DNA of 64,000 nt, from the NCBI GenBank assembly GCA_003952965.2, contig CM025855.1, positions 524,840-588,839 of the forward strand, in the 5' to 3' direction. Position numbers and translations under genes: made by a program. Below the pieces are notes generated by a model. That model was not told where the DNA came from. It did not search any database and saw nothing but the letters and a program-made list of their open reading frames with translations. Within the stretch, counting starts at the first letter, position 1; every line of letters starts with the position of its first letter. This document shows positions 1-12,953 of this stretch, piece after piece. The DNA comes from Morella rubra (taxonomy: Eukaryota > Streptophyta > Magnoliopsida > Fagales > Myricaceae).

Positions 1-1672
1 TTAGAATTAGTAATTAATTTATGAAGTTAATTATTTCTTTTAAGACCATTTACAAGTTGATACCAGTTTGACAGTGTTTTCATTGCCGATTGCTGGTTTA
101 ACGAAGCTTGCCCTTCATCAGGGGTCTTTAAATTATTTATCTTTGCTGAAAATATATAGTTTATCCTTGATGAAAATTTATAGTTTGTTTAATTTTTTGA
201 TTTGCTATATATAGTTGCTGAAAGTTGTGTTTATCTTTGCTGAAAATATATAGTTTGTTTATTTTTTTGATTTGCTATATATAGTTCTGAAAAATGTGTT
301 TATCTTTGTTGGAATATATATAATTTATCTTTGTTGAAAATATATAGTTTGTTTATTTTTTTGATTTGCTATATATAGTTCTGAAAAATGTGTTTATCTT
401 TGTTGGAATATATATAATTTATCTTTGTTGAAAATATATAGTTTGTTTATTTTTTTGATTTGCAATATATAGTTGCTGAAAATTGTGTTTATCTTTGTTG
501 AAAAATGTGTTTATCCTTGCTGAAAATATATAGTTTATCCTTGATGAAAATTTATAGTTTGTTTAATTTTTTGATTTGCTATATATAATTGCTGAAAAAA
601 TTATTTTTATCTTTGTTGAAAAATATATAGTTGCTGAAAAATGTGTTTATCTTTGCTGGAATATATATAATTTATCTTTGCTGAAGATATATAGTTTAGA
701 ATTAGTAATTAATTTATGAAGTTAATTATTTCTTTTAAGACCATTTACAAGTTGATACCAGTTTGACATGCTTTCATTGCCGATTGCTGGTTTAACGAAG
801 CTTGCCCTTCATCAGGGGGTCTTTAAATTATTTTATCCTTGCTGAAAATATATAGTTTATCCTTGATGAAAATTTATAGTTTGTTTAATTTTTTGATTTG
901 CTATATATAGTTGCTGAAAATATAAGTTGTGTTTATCTTTGCTGAAAAATGTGTTTATCTTTGTTGAATAATATAATTTATCTTTGCTGAAAATATATAG
1001 TTTGTTTAATTTTTTGATTTGCTATATATAGTTGCTGAAATTGTGTTTATCTTTGCTGAAAAATGTGTTTATGTGTTTATCTTTGCTGAAAATATATAGT
1101 TTGTTTAATTTTTTGATTTGCTATATATAGTTGCTGAAAGTTGTGTTTATCTTTGATGAAAAATGTGTTTATCTTTGCTGAAATATATATAATTTATCCT
1201 TGCTGAAAATATATAGTTTGTTTAATTTTTTGATTTGCTATATATAGTTGCTGAAAATTGTGTTTATCTTTGCTGAAAAATGTGTTTATTGCAAATATGT
1301 TTATCTTTGCTGAAAATATATAGTTTGTTTAATTTTTTGATTTGCTATATATAGTTGCTGAAATTGTGTTTATCTTTGCTGAAAAATGTGTTTATCTTTA
1401 TGGAATATATATAATTTATCTTGCTGAAATATATATAGTTTGTTTATATTTTTTTGATTTGCTATATATAGTTGCTGAAAGTTGTGTTTATCTTTGCTGA
1501 AAAATGTGTTTATCTTTGCTAAGTTTATCCTTGCTGAAAATATATAGTTTGCTTTAATTTTTTGATTTGCTATATATAGTTGCTATACAATGTGTTTATC
1601 TTTGCTATATATAGTATTATAGTTGTTGTATATATCTTTTTCTGATTTTATACTATACATATATATTATATC
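1..1672. repeat. AT-rich tandem repeats in the hAT 5' leader
   Basis: Degenerate tandem copies of an AT-rich unit fill this stretch. Recurrent pieces are 'tttatctttgctgaaa', 'atatatagtttgttta' and 'tttttgatttgctatata'. They recur about every 60-130 bases with small indels. There is no coding potential. The block lies directly upstream of the hAT transposase, so it is best read as the subterminal or leader repeat of that element. The window edge cuts it. Confidence 0.85.
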
Positions 1673-1835
1673 AGAATTAGTAATTAATTTATGAAGTTAG
1701 TCATTAATTTATGAAGTTAATTATTTCTTTTAAGACCATTTACAAGTTGATACCAGTTTGACGGTGCTTTCATTGCTGATTGCTGGTTTAACGAAGCTTG
1801 CCCTTCATCAGGGGGTCTTTAAATTATTTTATCCT
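1..1835 (+). repeat. Three dispersed copies of a ~135 bp unit in the hAT leader
   Basis: A longer unit occurs at about 1-140, 696-835 and 1673-1835. Each copy starts near 'agaattagtaattaattta' and contains 'aagaccatttacaagttgat' and 'aagcttgcccttcatcag'. The third copy has a small internal duplication of its first 20 bases. The short AT-rich units fill the spaces, giving a higher-order pattern with a period near 700-970 bases. This suggests the leader grew by unequal exchange of a composite unit. Confidence 0.85.
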
Positions 1836-1939
1836 TGTTGAAAATATATAGTTGCTTTTATTGGTTGTTGGTTATTGGCTGTTGATTAATGGTTTGGTTG
1901 TTTATCACATTAGCTGAATTGAGTTGTATAATTTAACAG

Positions 1940-4287
1940 ATGGAACAAATTAACTTTGATGATTTGGGTACACCTACTAGTGGTAGTGGTACTCCTGAAA
2001 TTGGTGGTAGTGGTACGAGTACTCCTACTTCGGGTGCTGGATCTTTCCCAAATCCAGACAATCCTATGTCTCCCGTTATTGAGCTTGATGCAGAGGCAGA
2101 GGGGCCTTCTGATACTCAAGCAACTCGTGGTGGGCGACCACCATTGCCTAGAAGGCAGTCTAATAGATCTAAGGCATGGGATCATTTTACAAGATTACCG
2201 ATTGGTGGTGGTAAGCTCCCAAAGTGTACATGTAACTATTGTGGGCAGAGTTTTAATTGTCACTCCAAGTTACAAGGCACTTCATCTTTGCTCAATCATC
2301 TAGATAGTTGTTCTAAGTATCTTTATATCAAGGGAAAGACGGACAAGAGACAATCTCATTTAAGCTTTGAGTCTAAGAATAGTGGGGAGAGTAAAGATAT
2401 TACATTGGCTAAGTATAGTGAGAAAAAGATTAGGGCAGCCCTTGCTAAGATGGTTGTGGTAGATGAATTGCCCTTCTTGATTGTAGAAGGTCTTGGGTTT
2501 CAGGAATTTGTGAAGACTCTTGAGCCTAGGTTTCCCATGCCCTCTCGCTATACAGTGATGAGGGATGTTATGAAGCTCTTCTTAAGGGAGAAAGAGGAGT
2601 TGAAGGCTATGTTTTTGACTTCAGGGCAGAGGGTTTGTTTAACTACTGATACGTGGACTTCGATCCAAAATATCAACTACATGTGTATTACTGGACATTT
2701 CATTGATAGTAGTTGGAAGATGCACAAAAGAATCCTAGCATTTCGTAAGATTCAAGATCACAAAGGGGCAACGATTGGGAGGGAATTAGAAGAGTGTATG
2801 CTTGAATGGGAAATCTCCAAATTTCTTACTATCACTGTTGACAATGCCACTGCCAATGATAGTGCCATTGATTGGTTGAAGAAAAGAACCTTCACTAGTG
2901 ATCAAACTATTTGTGGCCATGATTTCATTCATATGAGGTGTAGTGCACACATATTGAATCTAATTGTCAATGAGGGATTGAAAGAACTTGATGAGTCTGT
3001 CATTAAGGTTCGGAACTTGGTAAAGTATGTGAAGTCTTCTCCTGCTAGGTTAGCAAAATTTAAATCTTGTGTGGAGAAGAAGAGAATCCATTGTGGTTTA
3101 TCTTTGTGCCTTGATGTTCAAACTAGATGGAACTCCACTTACCTCATGTTGAATGTTGCTGAAAAATATCAGAGAGCCTTTGAGCTATTGCAGGAGGATG
3201 ATGGACATATATATAATTATTTGAATGAGAATGGGCCAGGTAGGAGAGGATTGGGTGCTCCTGATGATGATGATTGGGAAAAAGTGAGAACTTTTGTGAG
3301 ATTTTTGCAAATTTTCTATGATGTTACAATGCGCCTATCTGGTTCAATGTATGCCACTTCTAATTTGCATTTTCAAGAAGTCTCTTACATTCATACTCAC
3401 TTGATGGCATATTGTGATAGTCATGATGATTTGTTGAGTGCCATGGCTTTTAGAATGAAGTTGAAGTATGAAAAATATTGGGAGATGTTGAAAAGATTAA
3501 TAGGCTTTTGTTTGTGGCTGCTATCCTTGATCCACGTTACAAGATTGTCACCCTAGAATTTTGGTTCAAGAAGGTTATGGGTGTTGAGGAAGGGGAAAAA
3601 TTTATTGAGATGTTGAAAGTGGATGTTGAGCGGTTGTATAGGCACTACAATGATGGGTTATCTTCAGTTGACTCTAGGATGGGCAGTGAAACTAGTTATG
3701 ATTACGAGTATGACTCTCAAAGCAGTGGCAGCACAATGGGGAGGGGAGGGGGAGTTCGAATCCGTTGTGTATCTTGCAAGAATTCCATCAATCTCGGGCA
3801 TCTAGGAATTTGTTAGATTGCAAGAGTGAGTTGGAACGTTATTACTTGGAGGATGTGGAGTCCCCTAGTTCAGTGTTTGACATTTTAACTTGGTGGAAGG
3901 TCAACTCCACCAAATTTCCAGTTATTGCTCGAATTGCACGAGATGTGCTAGCTATTCCCATCACTACTGTTGCTTCTGAGTCCGCATTCAGCACTGGAGG
4001 GCGCGTTCTAGATCCCTATCGGAGCTCATTGGCTCCAAAAACAGTTGAAGCTCTCATATGTGCTCAAAATTGGCTAAGGTCAACACCCATTAGCCCTGCT
4101 CAACGTGTCTTAGAAGTGGTTGAGGACTTTGAGAGCTTTAGATTGGACTCAGGTAATAATGTTCTCTAAAATTCAATCAATTTATTGCTTTGTTTCTTTT
4201 GTTTGTGTATTTAATGTTGTTTTCATTTTTTTTTTATATATAGAATTGGAAGCTGATCCTTTGCGAATCTTATTGGATGAATCGTGA
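1940..4287 (+). pseudogene. hAT transposase (BED finger plus hATC domain), frame-broken
   Basis: Related to the RICESLEEPER/DAYSLEEPER transposases. The first open stretch (1940-3556) has an acidic/Gly-Ser N-terminus, a BED zinc finger (CNYC ... HLDSC, about residues 95-125), then the RNase H-like core with 'TTDTWTS' and 'TVDNATAND', which carry the two Asp residues of the hAT catalytic triad. The frame breaks near 3487, where one G appears lost after 'KYW'. It shifts again near 3760-3790 before the C-terminal dimerisation domain (3810-4152), which keeps 'ASESAFSTGGR' with the expected Glu. A short last exon (4244-4287, ending LLDES) follows a 91-base intron. At least two frameshifts make the copy non-functional. 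The long readable frames suggest it decayed recently. Confidence 0.9.
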
Positions 4288-5054
4288 ATGAGTTGGATTT
4301 TGGACATTATCACATTGTGTGGTACTAACATCATGTGAGTAATATCTTACTTCTAATATTGTATTTATTTGTTTCTCTTTCTATCTTACTTTTACTCTCT
4401 ATAGGTTCTAACAGTAATTCGTTGTCTACAGGATGGAAACTGGAAAGCACTGATTGTTTTTTGTAGTAGGAAACTTGGAATGACATTTTGTGTTATTGTT
4501 ATTTGTTATTGACTTATTTCTGTTGTTATGCAGAATTTTGTGGAAGTGTTTATATTTTGCATTGTGGAAGTGTTTATATTTTGTTATTTCTTTAGGAGTG
4601 TGGAAGTGTTTATTTTTGTTTATATTTTGTTATTTCTGTTAATTAGAATTTGTAAGTGTAAGACTTGAATGTTTGTTTTTGTTGGATTTGCATGTGATTA
4701 AACATTCAACTCCAAAGTTCTATTACGTGTGAATTATAACTTATTTTTGAATGTTTGTTTTTGTAGGGTTTGTTGTGAAAATAAATCTTATAGAACAATT
4801 TTTGCAAAGAAAACATTATGTTTACTAAATCACTGCAAATTTATATATTTTGTCATTTTTACCGGATATTACATATTAGATATCAAATGGGTCTAACCGT
4901 CCAAGTAAAATTACAAAGCCAATAACAGCTTCAAAAAAACAGATTCTTTTAGGCTAAAATCAGCTTGGCCCAAAGGCCAAATCTAATAGCTGTAAAATGA
5001 AATTAAAAAAGCCTATTAAACAGTTAAAATTTGGCCCATATTCGCGCGGCCCAA

Positions 5055-5230
5055 TTCAGGCCCAAATCCGAATCCGGTCCGAATCCGAATCCGATATCCG
5101 AAATATCCGACTCAGCCGGATATTAAGGATCCGGATTCGGATTCGGATTCGGAATCCGGCTTCCGAAATTTTCGGATTCGGATTCGGATATGTGCTATCC
5201 GAATCCGAAAATTTCGGTGCACACCCCTAC
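5055..5230. repeat. hAT 3' subterminal repeats and right terminus
   Basis: Multiple 'ccgaatccga' copies (5070-5105) are followed by their inverse 'tcggattcgga' (5130-5190) and another forward set near 5198-5210, so the end can fold on itself. Arrays of this kind at hAT ends are normally transposase binding sites. The terminus is 'cacaccccta'. Confidence 0.75.
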
Positions 5231-5272
5231 CTCTATTGTACTAATAATTAGCTTTTATATATATAAAAAAAA

Positions 5273-6439
5273 CTTAATTACCTAAGAGATATTTGTAATA
5301 TTCGACTTTTACATATTAATCCTTATAGTATGATTTTAATAAAATAGTACTGCAATATAATTTGGAGACAAATAAGTACCTCAATCCAACTGCCTTTACC
5401 TAACTAACAGAGGAGTGCCTGTGTGTCCTGTGCATGCCACTTCAACACTATTCACCCGTTGACACTTTTTTTTATAAAAAAAAATTAAAATTAAAAAAAT
5501 GTCACCTCAACTTACCCTTTTTTTTAAAAAAAAAAAAAAAAACCTTAAGCTTAAACTTTCTCTTAGTCGGCACAGTTGGCAGTCCCGCGACCCCCCCGCT
5601 TTTCCTCCGTAATTTTCCCAAATGCCCCGAACCCTAACCCAGAATTTTGGAATGGAGGTTTGCGTTACAGGGGCATTTAACTATTCTTGCAATTTTTGTT
5701 TGCCGGAATTTTCTGTGCTTTATCTCTGTTCGGTGCCATTTTAAGCAAAGAAGTATCAATTAAGTTAGCATTAGATATCTTGTCTTTTTCTTGGAGCTGT
5801 GCTGTTGGTGTTCTGTACGTACAAGGGGTTTAAATATGAAGCAAGTGCTGAGAGCATCAATGAAAATAGCCTTTATACTCTTTAAATGGTGAAGCAAATG
5901 GAATCAGTAAAAGTGATTCTGCTGGCTCAGTTACTCCATTTGACAAAGCTGGATTCTTCTGTAAAATTTCGTTTTGGTGGTTGAATTCATTGATGAAAAG
6001 AGGCAAAGAGAAAACTCTGAGGATGAAGATATACCCAAATTGCGCAAGGCAGATCGAGCAGAAAGTTGGTATTTGTTGTTCTTAGAGCAACTGAACAAAC
6101 AAAAACAAAAAGAGCCGGAGAAATTGGGGAGGAAAAGAGGGGGGGCTTGCGGGACTGTCAAGGTTGTCGACGAAGGTTTTTTTTTTTTTTTTAAGGGTAA
6201 TTGACGTGGAAGATAAGAAAGTTGAAGTGGCTTTTTATTTTTTATTTAAAAAAAAAAAACAGTTGTCAACGCATGGTGGCATGTAAAGGACATATAAGCA
6301 CTCATACGTTAGTTGATAACTGCTGTTGTACGGAATGACTTATTTGTCTCCAAATCATCACATAAAAATTATTTTGTTGAAAGTGATACCACGTGGCCTA
6401 ATTTATAAAAATCAAATACCACAGGTTGATTTCATTTTC
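5273..6439. mobile_element. Non-autonomous DNA element with long inverted repeats
   Basis: The ends are inverted copies. 'atttggagacaaataagt' at 5358 matches the reverse complement of 6339-6356. The pairing extends outward through diverged sequence to about 5273 and 6439, and inward to the matched 'cagtcccgc' and 'ttttcctcc' blocks (about 5575-5615 and 6125-6165). Each TIR is thus roughly 290-350 bp. The 440-base core has an open frame (5974-6204, + strand) rich in Lys and Glu that I do not recognise. There is no transposase. The outer end resembles the element at 18905-19418. MULE-like by TIR length; target duplication not resolved. Confidence 0.65.
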
Positions 6440-7130
6440 ATTTGAATATGGAAATTGCAATTGATCTTTAATGACATCGCAACTATCAAGTAATTTACAA
6501 GTATGGACGATTTTGATATGTTTTATACAAATTTAAAATTGCTACAGTACGGATAAAACCAAAAGGAAGGAGATCAGAGAGAGAGAGAGAGAGATAGGGA
6601 GAGTCACTGGGGCTCGGATGCTGCGCAGCGCATACTTCTCCATGCGGTGCAGCTACTTGACAAGAACTTGACAAATCGAGGAGCTTTATGAATTTCCAGT
6701 ACGTAATAGCTTCTCATGTAACTTCCTTGAGACCTGGCCGTTAGAAGTTGTAGGACAAAAGCTAGCATATTAGTCATTGATAGACACAGCATACCCCGAT
6801 TCCCAGAAAACAACCAATATTTAAGATCCTACAACGAGAATCAGTCCTACTAGACTTCTGCTAACCTATTGGTTTCTAGAATTTACTGTGTGCCTGGCTT
6901 TGTGAACTTCCAGAAGTACATTAACTTTTGTATTTGATGTCAAAGCTCCCTATTGTCACGAAGTTAGAAAGTTAAAAAAAGTTCATCTTCCTTCTGTTAG
7001 AAGGCAAAGATTTGCTGTTCTTCATGAATCATATATATATATATACTTAGTTTCATTCAGAAACAAGAACACAATGTCCCAGCTCCATTGGATATTATTG
7101 GACCATTAATTTGTTTCTATAGTATTTTTC
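6440..7130. other. Spacer downstream of the first DUF21/CBS gene
   Basis: Contains a (GA)n microsatellite at 6573-6594 and an (AT)n run near 7029-7043. The part nearest 7130 should be the 3' UTR of the minus-strand gene. I see no gene. Confidence 0.6.
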
Positions 7131-10100
7131 TCATTCAAATAACCATTTTGAATTTCTCCATCTTTGAAAGGGCAATATTAGTAGACTAAGACATACCCGA
7201 TGGGACGATGGCGAGCTGTGAACACAGCCTGCAGATCCCGCTGGAGAATTTAGTATGGATCCTCCAGGGGACGCGTATAGTGTTGGCCTCGCAAGCGGGG
7301 GCTGTACGTATGGGGGAATGGGTGAACGGAGTATTTGAGCATACGAAGAAAGTGGAGATGGCTCTGGAGTCCTCCAGTTGATATGAGAAGCAGAAGATCT
7401 TCTCGGAGATCTAGATGACGATCTTCTTGAAGATCGTAGGTTGATTCTAATTCTGCAGAAACCAACAAAATGAACTTAAACTAATAAATATCGAGTACAC
7501 TTCAAAAACCAGCAAAATTGCACACTACTGTGAGACAGCCCATGGGAAAGACACTCACTTGTTATGGACATCAACATATTCGTCAGTTTCATCCAGTATA
7601 TCTTCCTTCAATACAGAACAAAAAAAGCATTAGCTTTTCTTACCATGTAGGAGGGGGGCAAGACTCAATCCAACTTAGTCTTGATACAGATCATTAAAGT
7701 TTAGATAAAGACTATCAGTTATAACTTGGGGAGTCAACCTGCAGCAGTTCCTCCATGACATCTTCCATTGTTATGATCCCAATGACCTCCTCGTCTGAAT
7801 TGCTCGGGATAGATTCCAAATTCTCAAATAAAACATTATCACTTTCTTGAACCCATCTTTTTTGCTGTGGATTCACAAATTTTTCCTGCTCCATGATGTT
7901 CTTTGGTGTTGGAGTATGATCATGCTCTGTATCACTTGAGTACAGAGGAGATGAAGTTGCAGAGATACTCATACGCTCTTTCCGGCCAAGTGGAGAATAC
8001 AATCCTGTGAAATCCAGAGCCATAACCCTAAATGTCATGGCAGTAGACTACACGAACAAAATTGAAATTGACATATCAAAGAAAACGAATGGATGGAGAA
8101 TATTAGTCCCAAGAAAACTAACTCTAACTCTATACCACCATGTAGTATGTGCCATACCTTTCCTCTCTGCTCGAATTTTATTCGAGTGGGGATTAACATC
8201 AATATCCAGCACGCTGTGCTTGCCTCCTCCTCTTTTCTCAGTGTCTTCCACATCATTCTTATTCTTAATAACAACAGCCATGTGGCTGTGACCCTTCTGG
8301 AACTCTTGCAGTATATCATATAGAGGCCAATTTTCATATACCCTATCACAGAAGATACAGAAGCTTGTCATACATATGCAAGAATATCCAATTGTTATCT
8401 GTCATATAATTTTTATTTGCAAATTTTACAGAAAAAGACTTTCACAGTGCTCTAAAATGTTATATAAAAAGAAAACGTAATATTCTCCTCTATAAACAGC
8501 AATTGAAAATGAAAATAGGTATTCTTAAATCTCAGATATTCAAAAGGAATTCCCTTACCTAGGTATTCTCCGGATAGTCATATATTTAATTGGCGTTTCA
8601 TCTTCAGGGCGGCAGAAGATCAAATTCTTTCCCTAAAACCAAGGAGGAAAAACTGAAAAATGCAATGTGGCTATACATATGGCGCCAAGAAAGTTGCATC
8701 AAGAAGGAATTATTCACTGTCGAACAAAATTTCGAATATTTATGAAAACTGTCAAGGTATGCTTAAGTTAAAAATATATGCATAGTTCATACGAGTTATC
8801 AAACCCCCTTCTATTTAATCACACTACCAACTTAGTTCCTCAGCTGCTTACCAGAATGAGGCCAATAATATTTTGCGGACTTCCGGAGTAGACAGGTATA
8901 CGACTATGACCTCTACTCATTATTAAACCCATTGTATGCCTAAGGAAAGAGATGAGCGGAAATTATGAGAGAAAAAAGAGATGTTAATATCACTTACAGA
9001 AATGAAGAGTTAGCACGCACATACATGTCAAGCTTTGAGTTTATGTCTACAGAAAAGGTCTCAGAGATGGGTGTCATGGCATCTTTAGCCGTCTTCTGTG
9101 TTAAATCTAAAGCACCAGTAATAATGGTAGTTTCATGACGTGACAACTCTCCACCTTTCCCTGCCTGAAATTTGATATCAGCATGTCATACTTCTACTGA
9201 TCTTTCTGCTATACCTTTGAATCCCAATTGAACACCAGTATATATGTGAAGCCTTACCGCATGCAAATCGACCAATGTCTTTAGCTCTGCCCGTCTATAA
9301 AGTGCAGAATGCTCTTTCCCAAGGAGCCTATCCAATAGCTGCCATAAAAGGAATCAAACACATTGAAAACCAAGTCGGTCCTTTCCCCATATTTTGCTGC
9401 TTTCTTATGGTTAAAATGATCAATGTTCTTCCATTAATCTATAAAGGATGACTCTTCAACATCAACAAGAATCTTATTCTTCCAAGCACCACAGATGAGA
9501 AGAAACTATTGTAGCTGAAAGAATTGAGGGATTGGATCAGATTTAACCTCATTCAGCCATGAATATAAAACGCCTTCACTAGTAGATTTATAAATGATCA
9601 AGCAATGAGTTAATGACATGCAATTTGTAATTGGCCTAGTAGTCCTCTTCAACTGATAACTCAAGAGTCCTGTTGCTGTTAGTGTGTCATGGAACCATTC
9701 AAAAGTGCTCATGTTCGAAAGTTAAGGTTGAGTAAAGATGTAGGCTGAGGCCAGTGGAACGAAAACTTCTTTGTAACGCGTACCTTACTGATTGGGTATG
9801 CTACAGGAAAGAAGATCACCAGAAGCAGCCGGACAAAGGTACACAGTTTTGCACCAAGACCAAGTCCATAACGAGAACAGACAGCTTGAGGAATGATCTA
9901 GAAAAAAAAAATAGATGAATTAAACATCACCATCCCATATTGTCTTTTGAGTTTCAACCATTAATATGTGAAATGGAGATCACCTTACCTCTGCACAGGC
10001 AAGAACGAGGGTAGCTGAAATAAGAATGGCAGCCCAAGACGGGAATATTGAGTCCAGGAACATAGGCAGTGCCTTAAATAGAACAAATGTTCATCACAAT

Positions 10101-10538
10101 CAAAACAAAGTGAATATTTAGTCTCGTGTCTTTTCCATTGAACATGATATATAATACCTCCATCGCCAGTGATTTTCCCACGAGGAGGGTACACAAAAGC
10201 AAATGCTCGTTCTTAACAAGCGGCTGTATCTTTGCTGCGTATGACGGCCAGTAAGCAAAGAAAGGAGAATAATTATAGTACCGGTGATGAAACATAATTG
10301 CTGGTACAATTTGTACGAAATCGCACTAATGTATGCAGTATAGGTGCCAATTATTACCTGCATTCTTCCTTTCCTGGGGCTGACCAGCCTTAATGAGTAC
10401 CTCAAGATCGACTTGGCTGAAGGACAAGAGTCCTAGAGCGAGGCCTGATGTAATACCGGCGAACGACACGAGAACCAAACATATGCATAGAAACACCCAA
10501 AACTCAGTTTTGCAACAATACACGTCGTACTCTTCCAT
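7131..10538 (-). CDS. DUF21 plus CBS-domain membrane protein (CNNM/MGR-like), copy A
   Basis: Predicted 552-residue protein from 12 exons: 10358-10538, 10158-10234, 9989-10072, 9784-9897, 9258-9338, 9025-9164, 8852-8939, 8559-8632, 8158-8342, 7739-8004, 7559-7605, 7131-7452. All phases agree. The DUF21 transporter domain (about 12-170) starts in a hydrophobic segment with '[13 protein letters not shown]' and has further membrane segments ending '[10 protein letters not shown]'. A CBS pair follows: '[11 protein letters not shown]' near 208, '[10 protein letters not shown]' near 240, '[18 protein letters not shown]' near 413-430. The tail is Ser/Pro/Arg-rich. The family is homologous to CNNM/CorC Mg2+ transporters (MGR in Arabidopsis); closest remembered relative At5g52790. 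Mg2+ transport here is inferred from the family. The last exon could end differently, because 'cgggtatgtc' near 7200 resembles a donor site. Confidence 0.9.
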
Positions 10539-12421
10539 TCTGTTGTTGGAGGAAAACTATGGTGGCGACGAATGAAACAAAAAGATGTAACATCAAATTA
10601 TAATTGCATGAAGCATTAGTCGGTGGGATAGCTTTAAATTTGAGAAGTAGGTATTGAAAAACAGAGCAAAGAGTTTAAAGATTAAAGATTAGGAAAAACA
10701 CAATAAGATTGGGAAATACGAATGTTGCTTAGACAGAAGCTGAGTTCCTTGACAGAAAACGTTAGTCCCAGCTACCAAACATGAAACATCCGCTGTCTCT
10801 GCAGATTCTAATTAAAAAAAGAAGCAACTCTTAAAACTATTCGATGCAAATGAAATAACGACATTAGGAACTTTGATTGAATGTGAGGGGAGTTCTGGGT
10901 TTAGTCACAGCACACAATTACTGATTTTTTAATTGACCCCCCGACACCAACTAAAGGTAAAAAGATTAACTTAGGAGGCCGGTATGCGTCTTCTACATGA
11001 ATGCATTGCTGTGAATCAATGTCAGAGAGCTATTGTCGTGTATAAGGAGCACAAGCAACCGAGGTAGCTCGTATCTGGGACCTTCCCAGTTGAAGAATCC
11101 CATGCATGTACCTGGAAGAAACTCCACCACTAGGTAATTTTCGTTTTCCAGAACAACGATGCCCTTGGATAAACGAGCCGTTTGAAAACCAAGACAACGG
11201 TGCCATTTGCACTTCATATAAAAAGGTTTTCGATTACTGATAGGAGTTAAAAAGGGACAGTAAACGAGCTTAATGCCCTTGGATTCTCTGACTGCATTGA
11301 TTCCATCAGAGCTGGGTTAATATACAGTAACTTTTCCGAAGAGTAGAGATTTAAAATGGCATATATAGCATAGATTTACTATGAATTTTTTGCTTAATAA
11401 AGGAAATAGCAACATCATTTGACAAGAACTATCACTACCGTACTGTTGATCATTACTAAAATTAAGGAACAAAGAAGCTTGCTAGCACAAGGAACTAAGT
11501 ATTAATCCTACTAAATAAGCATCACCGAAGGTGACAGGTCCTACATATACGTAACAATATTTACTTATTTAGGACCATATCGAGATTTTATATTCATCCC
11601 CATGCATGAAACCACGCACGCTGGTCAAAGCATGAATACAAAATCTCCGTGAACTCCGTGCATATATATAGATTTAAATCGCTTTACCCACGTACGTGTT
11701 TTCACATGTACTTAACAATACTTGACTTTAATCACGATTAGTGAGTGTTCAAATTAAACCTTATACATAATTAATATATAGTTCCTCGCCAGAAGGAAAT
11801 AAAGTAACGCTAAACCTTGAAACCGTGTTGACTCATGGAAAATCGCGTAATATTGCATGTTTAATTCAGCACAGCTAAACTTTGTCTTTATTCACCCATG
11901 TATATAGTAATTAATGAGGAACAGATAGTTTTATTAGAGAAAGCTGCCCCTTTCCTTGGGAACGTCAAACCGCGCGTTTGGTGGAATATCGGATGCAGCG
12001 AATCTGAGTTTTGGCCTGCTCAGAACAGTTTGGCCATTGACCCGCCAACACGACATCTGAGTGACCCTTCAAGTACGAGAGTGATCCAGACAGATCAGTT
12101 GTTCTTTGAAACGCTGAGGTTATTACTCTAAATGTTTCTGCACCTTTGATGGGGGGATTCTCTCTCTCTCTCTCTATTTTGAGGTTGCGATTTTTTAAAA
12201 TTTTAAATTGGTTTTAATTTTATTGAGGTAGAATTAATTCAATATTCAGAATAAAATGAACGTTCCATACAATGAAATTTGAACTTTTTAATTAAAGATA
12301 AAAAATATTTAGGAATTCACTCTAATTATATCCTCCATCTCTATAATTTAAGAAAACCACGATTACCCTTTTTTTAAATGGCCTAAACCACCACTTTGCT
12401 CCCCTGGATCTGCCCTACGGG
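10539..12421. other. Upstream region of copy A and spacer between the tandem genes
   Basis: The part next to 10538 is the promoter/5' UTR side of copy A. Open stretches near 10993-11217 (-) and 11898-12131 (+) have no recognisable family, splice context or codon signature, and I do not call them. A (TC)n run lies at 12160-12174. Confidence 0.5.
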
Positions 12422-12953
12422 CAATGGCAGAGCTAGAAATTTATCTGTGGGAGGCTAAAATAATATTATAATTTTTTAAAAAAATTAATGCTTTGCTATA
12501 TATGCAGATTATAAAAATTTTCTCAGATTATTTTCTTCACTTAAGAATATATAACTCACGTTTATATTAGTAGTACAGCACTAGCTTCAGATCTGGAGGC
12601 TCACTTATAGAATAATAAATTTATATTAGTATGCTGTAAAGTCAAATATATAAATAACAACTTCAAGGCTTTTATAGAATCACTCAGGAACGTTTATATT
12701 TATGTAAACACTCTAGACAAACTAAAGCAAGAAAGAGCAGGTCAAACCTTTCTCACTCAGCTCCGTATTTCCATTTGTCCAAACTTAAATATATCCCAAA
12801 ATTTATATTTCAAATTTCTAAAAGGCTAAAAATGGTTTGGGGGGACATTTTTTAAAATTTTGGGGAGCCAAGAACATATTTTGTCAAAAAAATCTTCATG
12901 CCCCCCACTTCCTCTTCCACTGCCTACATGCCACCCCTCCCTCCGCCACTGCC
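12422..12953. mobile_element. Degenerate hAT-like MITE with 'cagtggcggag'-type ends
   Basis: The left end reads 'caatggcagagctagaaatt'. The right end, reverse complemented, reads 'ggcagtggcggaggga'. These are degraded forms of the common plant 'cagtggcggagccag' terminus, and both are followed inward by G-rich 'gggaggctaaa'/'ggggagcc' blocks. The interior is AT-rich and non-coding. Flanks 'ccctacggg' and 'cctgtaagg' could be a worn target duplication. Confidence 0.55.

Larger units (their letters stand above)
1..5230 (+). mobile_element. hAT-superfamily DNA transposon, 5' end outside the window
   Basis: The element consists of a repeat-rich leader, a BED-finger transposase pseudogene (1940-4287) and a 3' end rich in 'attcgg' motifs. 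It stops at 'ggtgcacaccccta' near 5230. The reverse complement, 'taggggtgtgcacc', is the usual start of plant Ac/Tip100-like hAT ends. The matching left end is not in the window, so the 8 bp target duplication cannot be tested. The right flank would start 'cctctatt'. Confidence 0.8.

Noticed and set aside
1..1672. Regularly spaced repeats resembling a CRISPR-like or satellite array
   Set aside because: Units are degenerate, contiguous and AT-rich without unique spacers, and they lead into a plant hAT transposase. This is a transposon leader.
3752..3765. 'gttcgaatccg', similar to a tRNA T-loop
   Set aside because: It lies within the hAT coding region and has no surrounding cloverleaf.
5974..6204. 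76-residue Lys/Glu-rich frame inside the long-TIR element
   Set aside because: It runs into the inverted repeat and a poly-T tract and matches no known family, so it is described only as core sequence.
10993..11217. 74-residue minus-strand frame upstream of DUF21/CBS copy A
   Set aside because: No homology recognised, no splice context, and an overlapping frame on the same strand is equally open. Probably chance.
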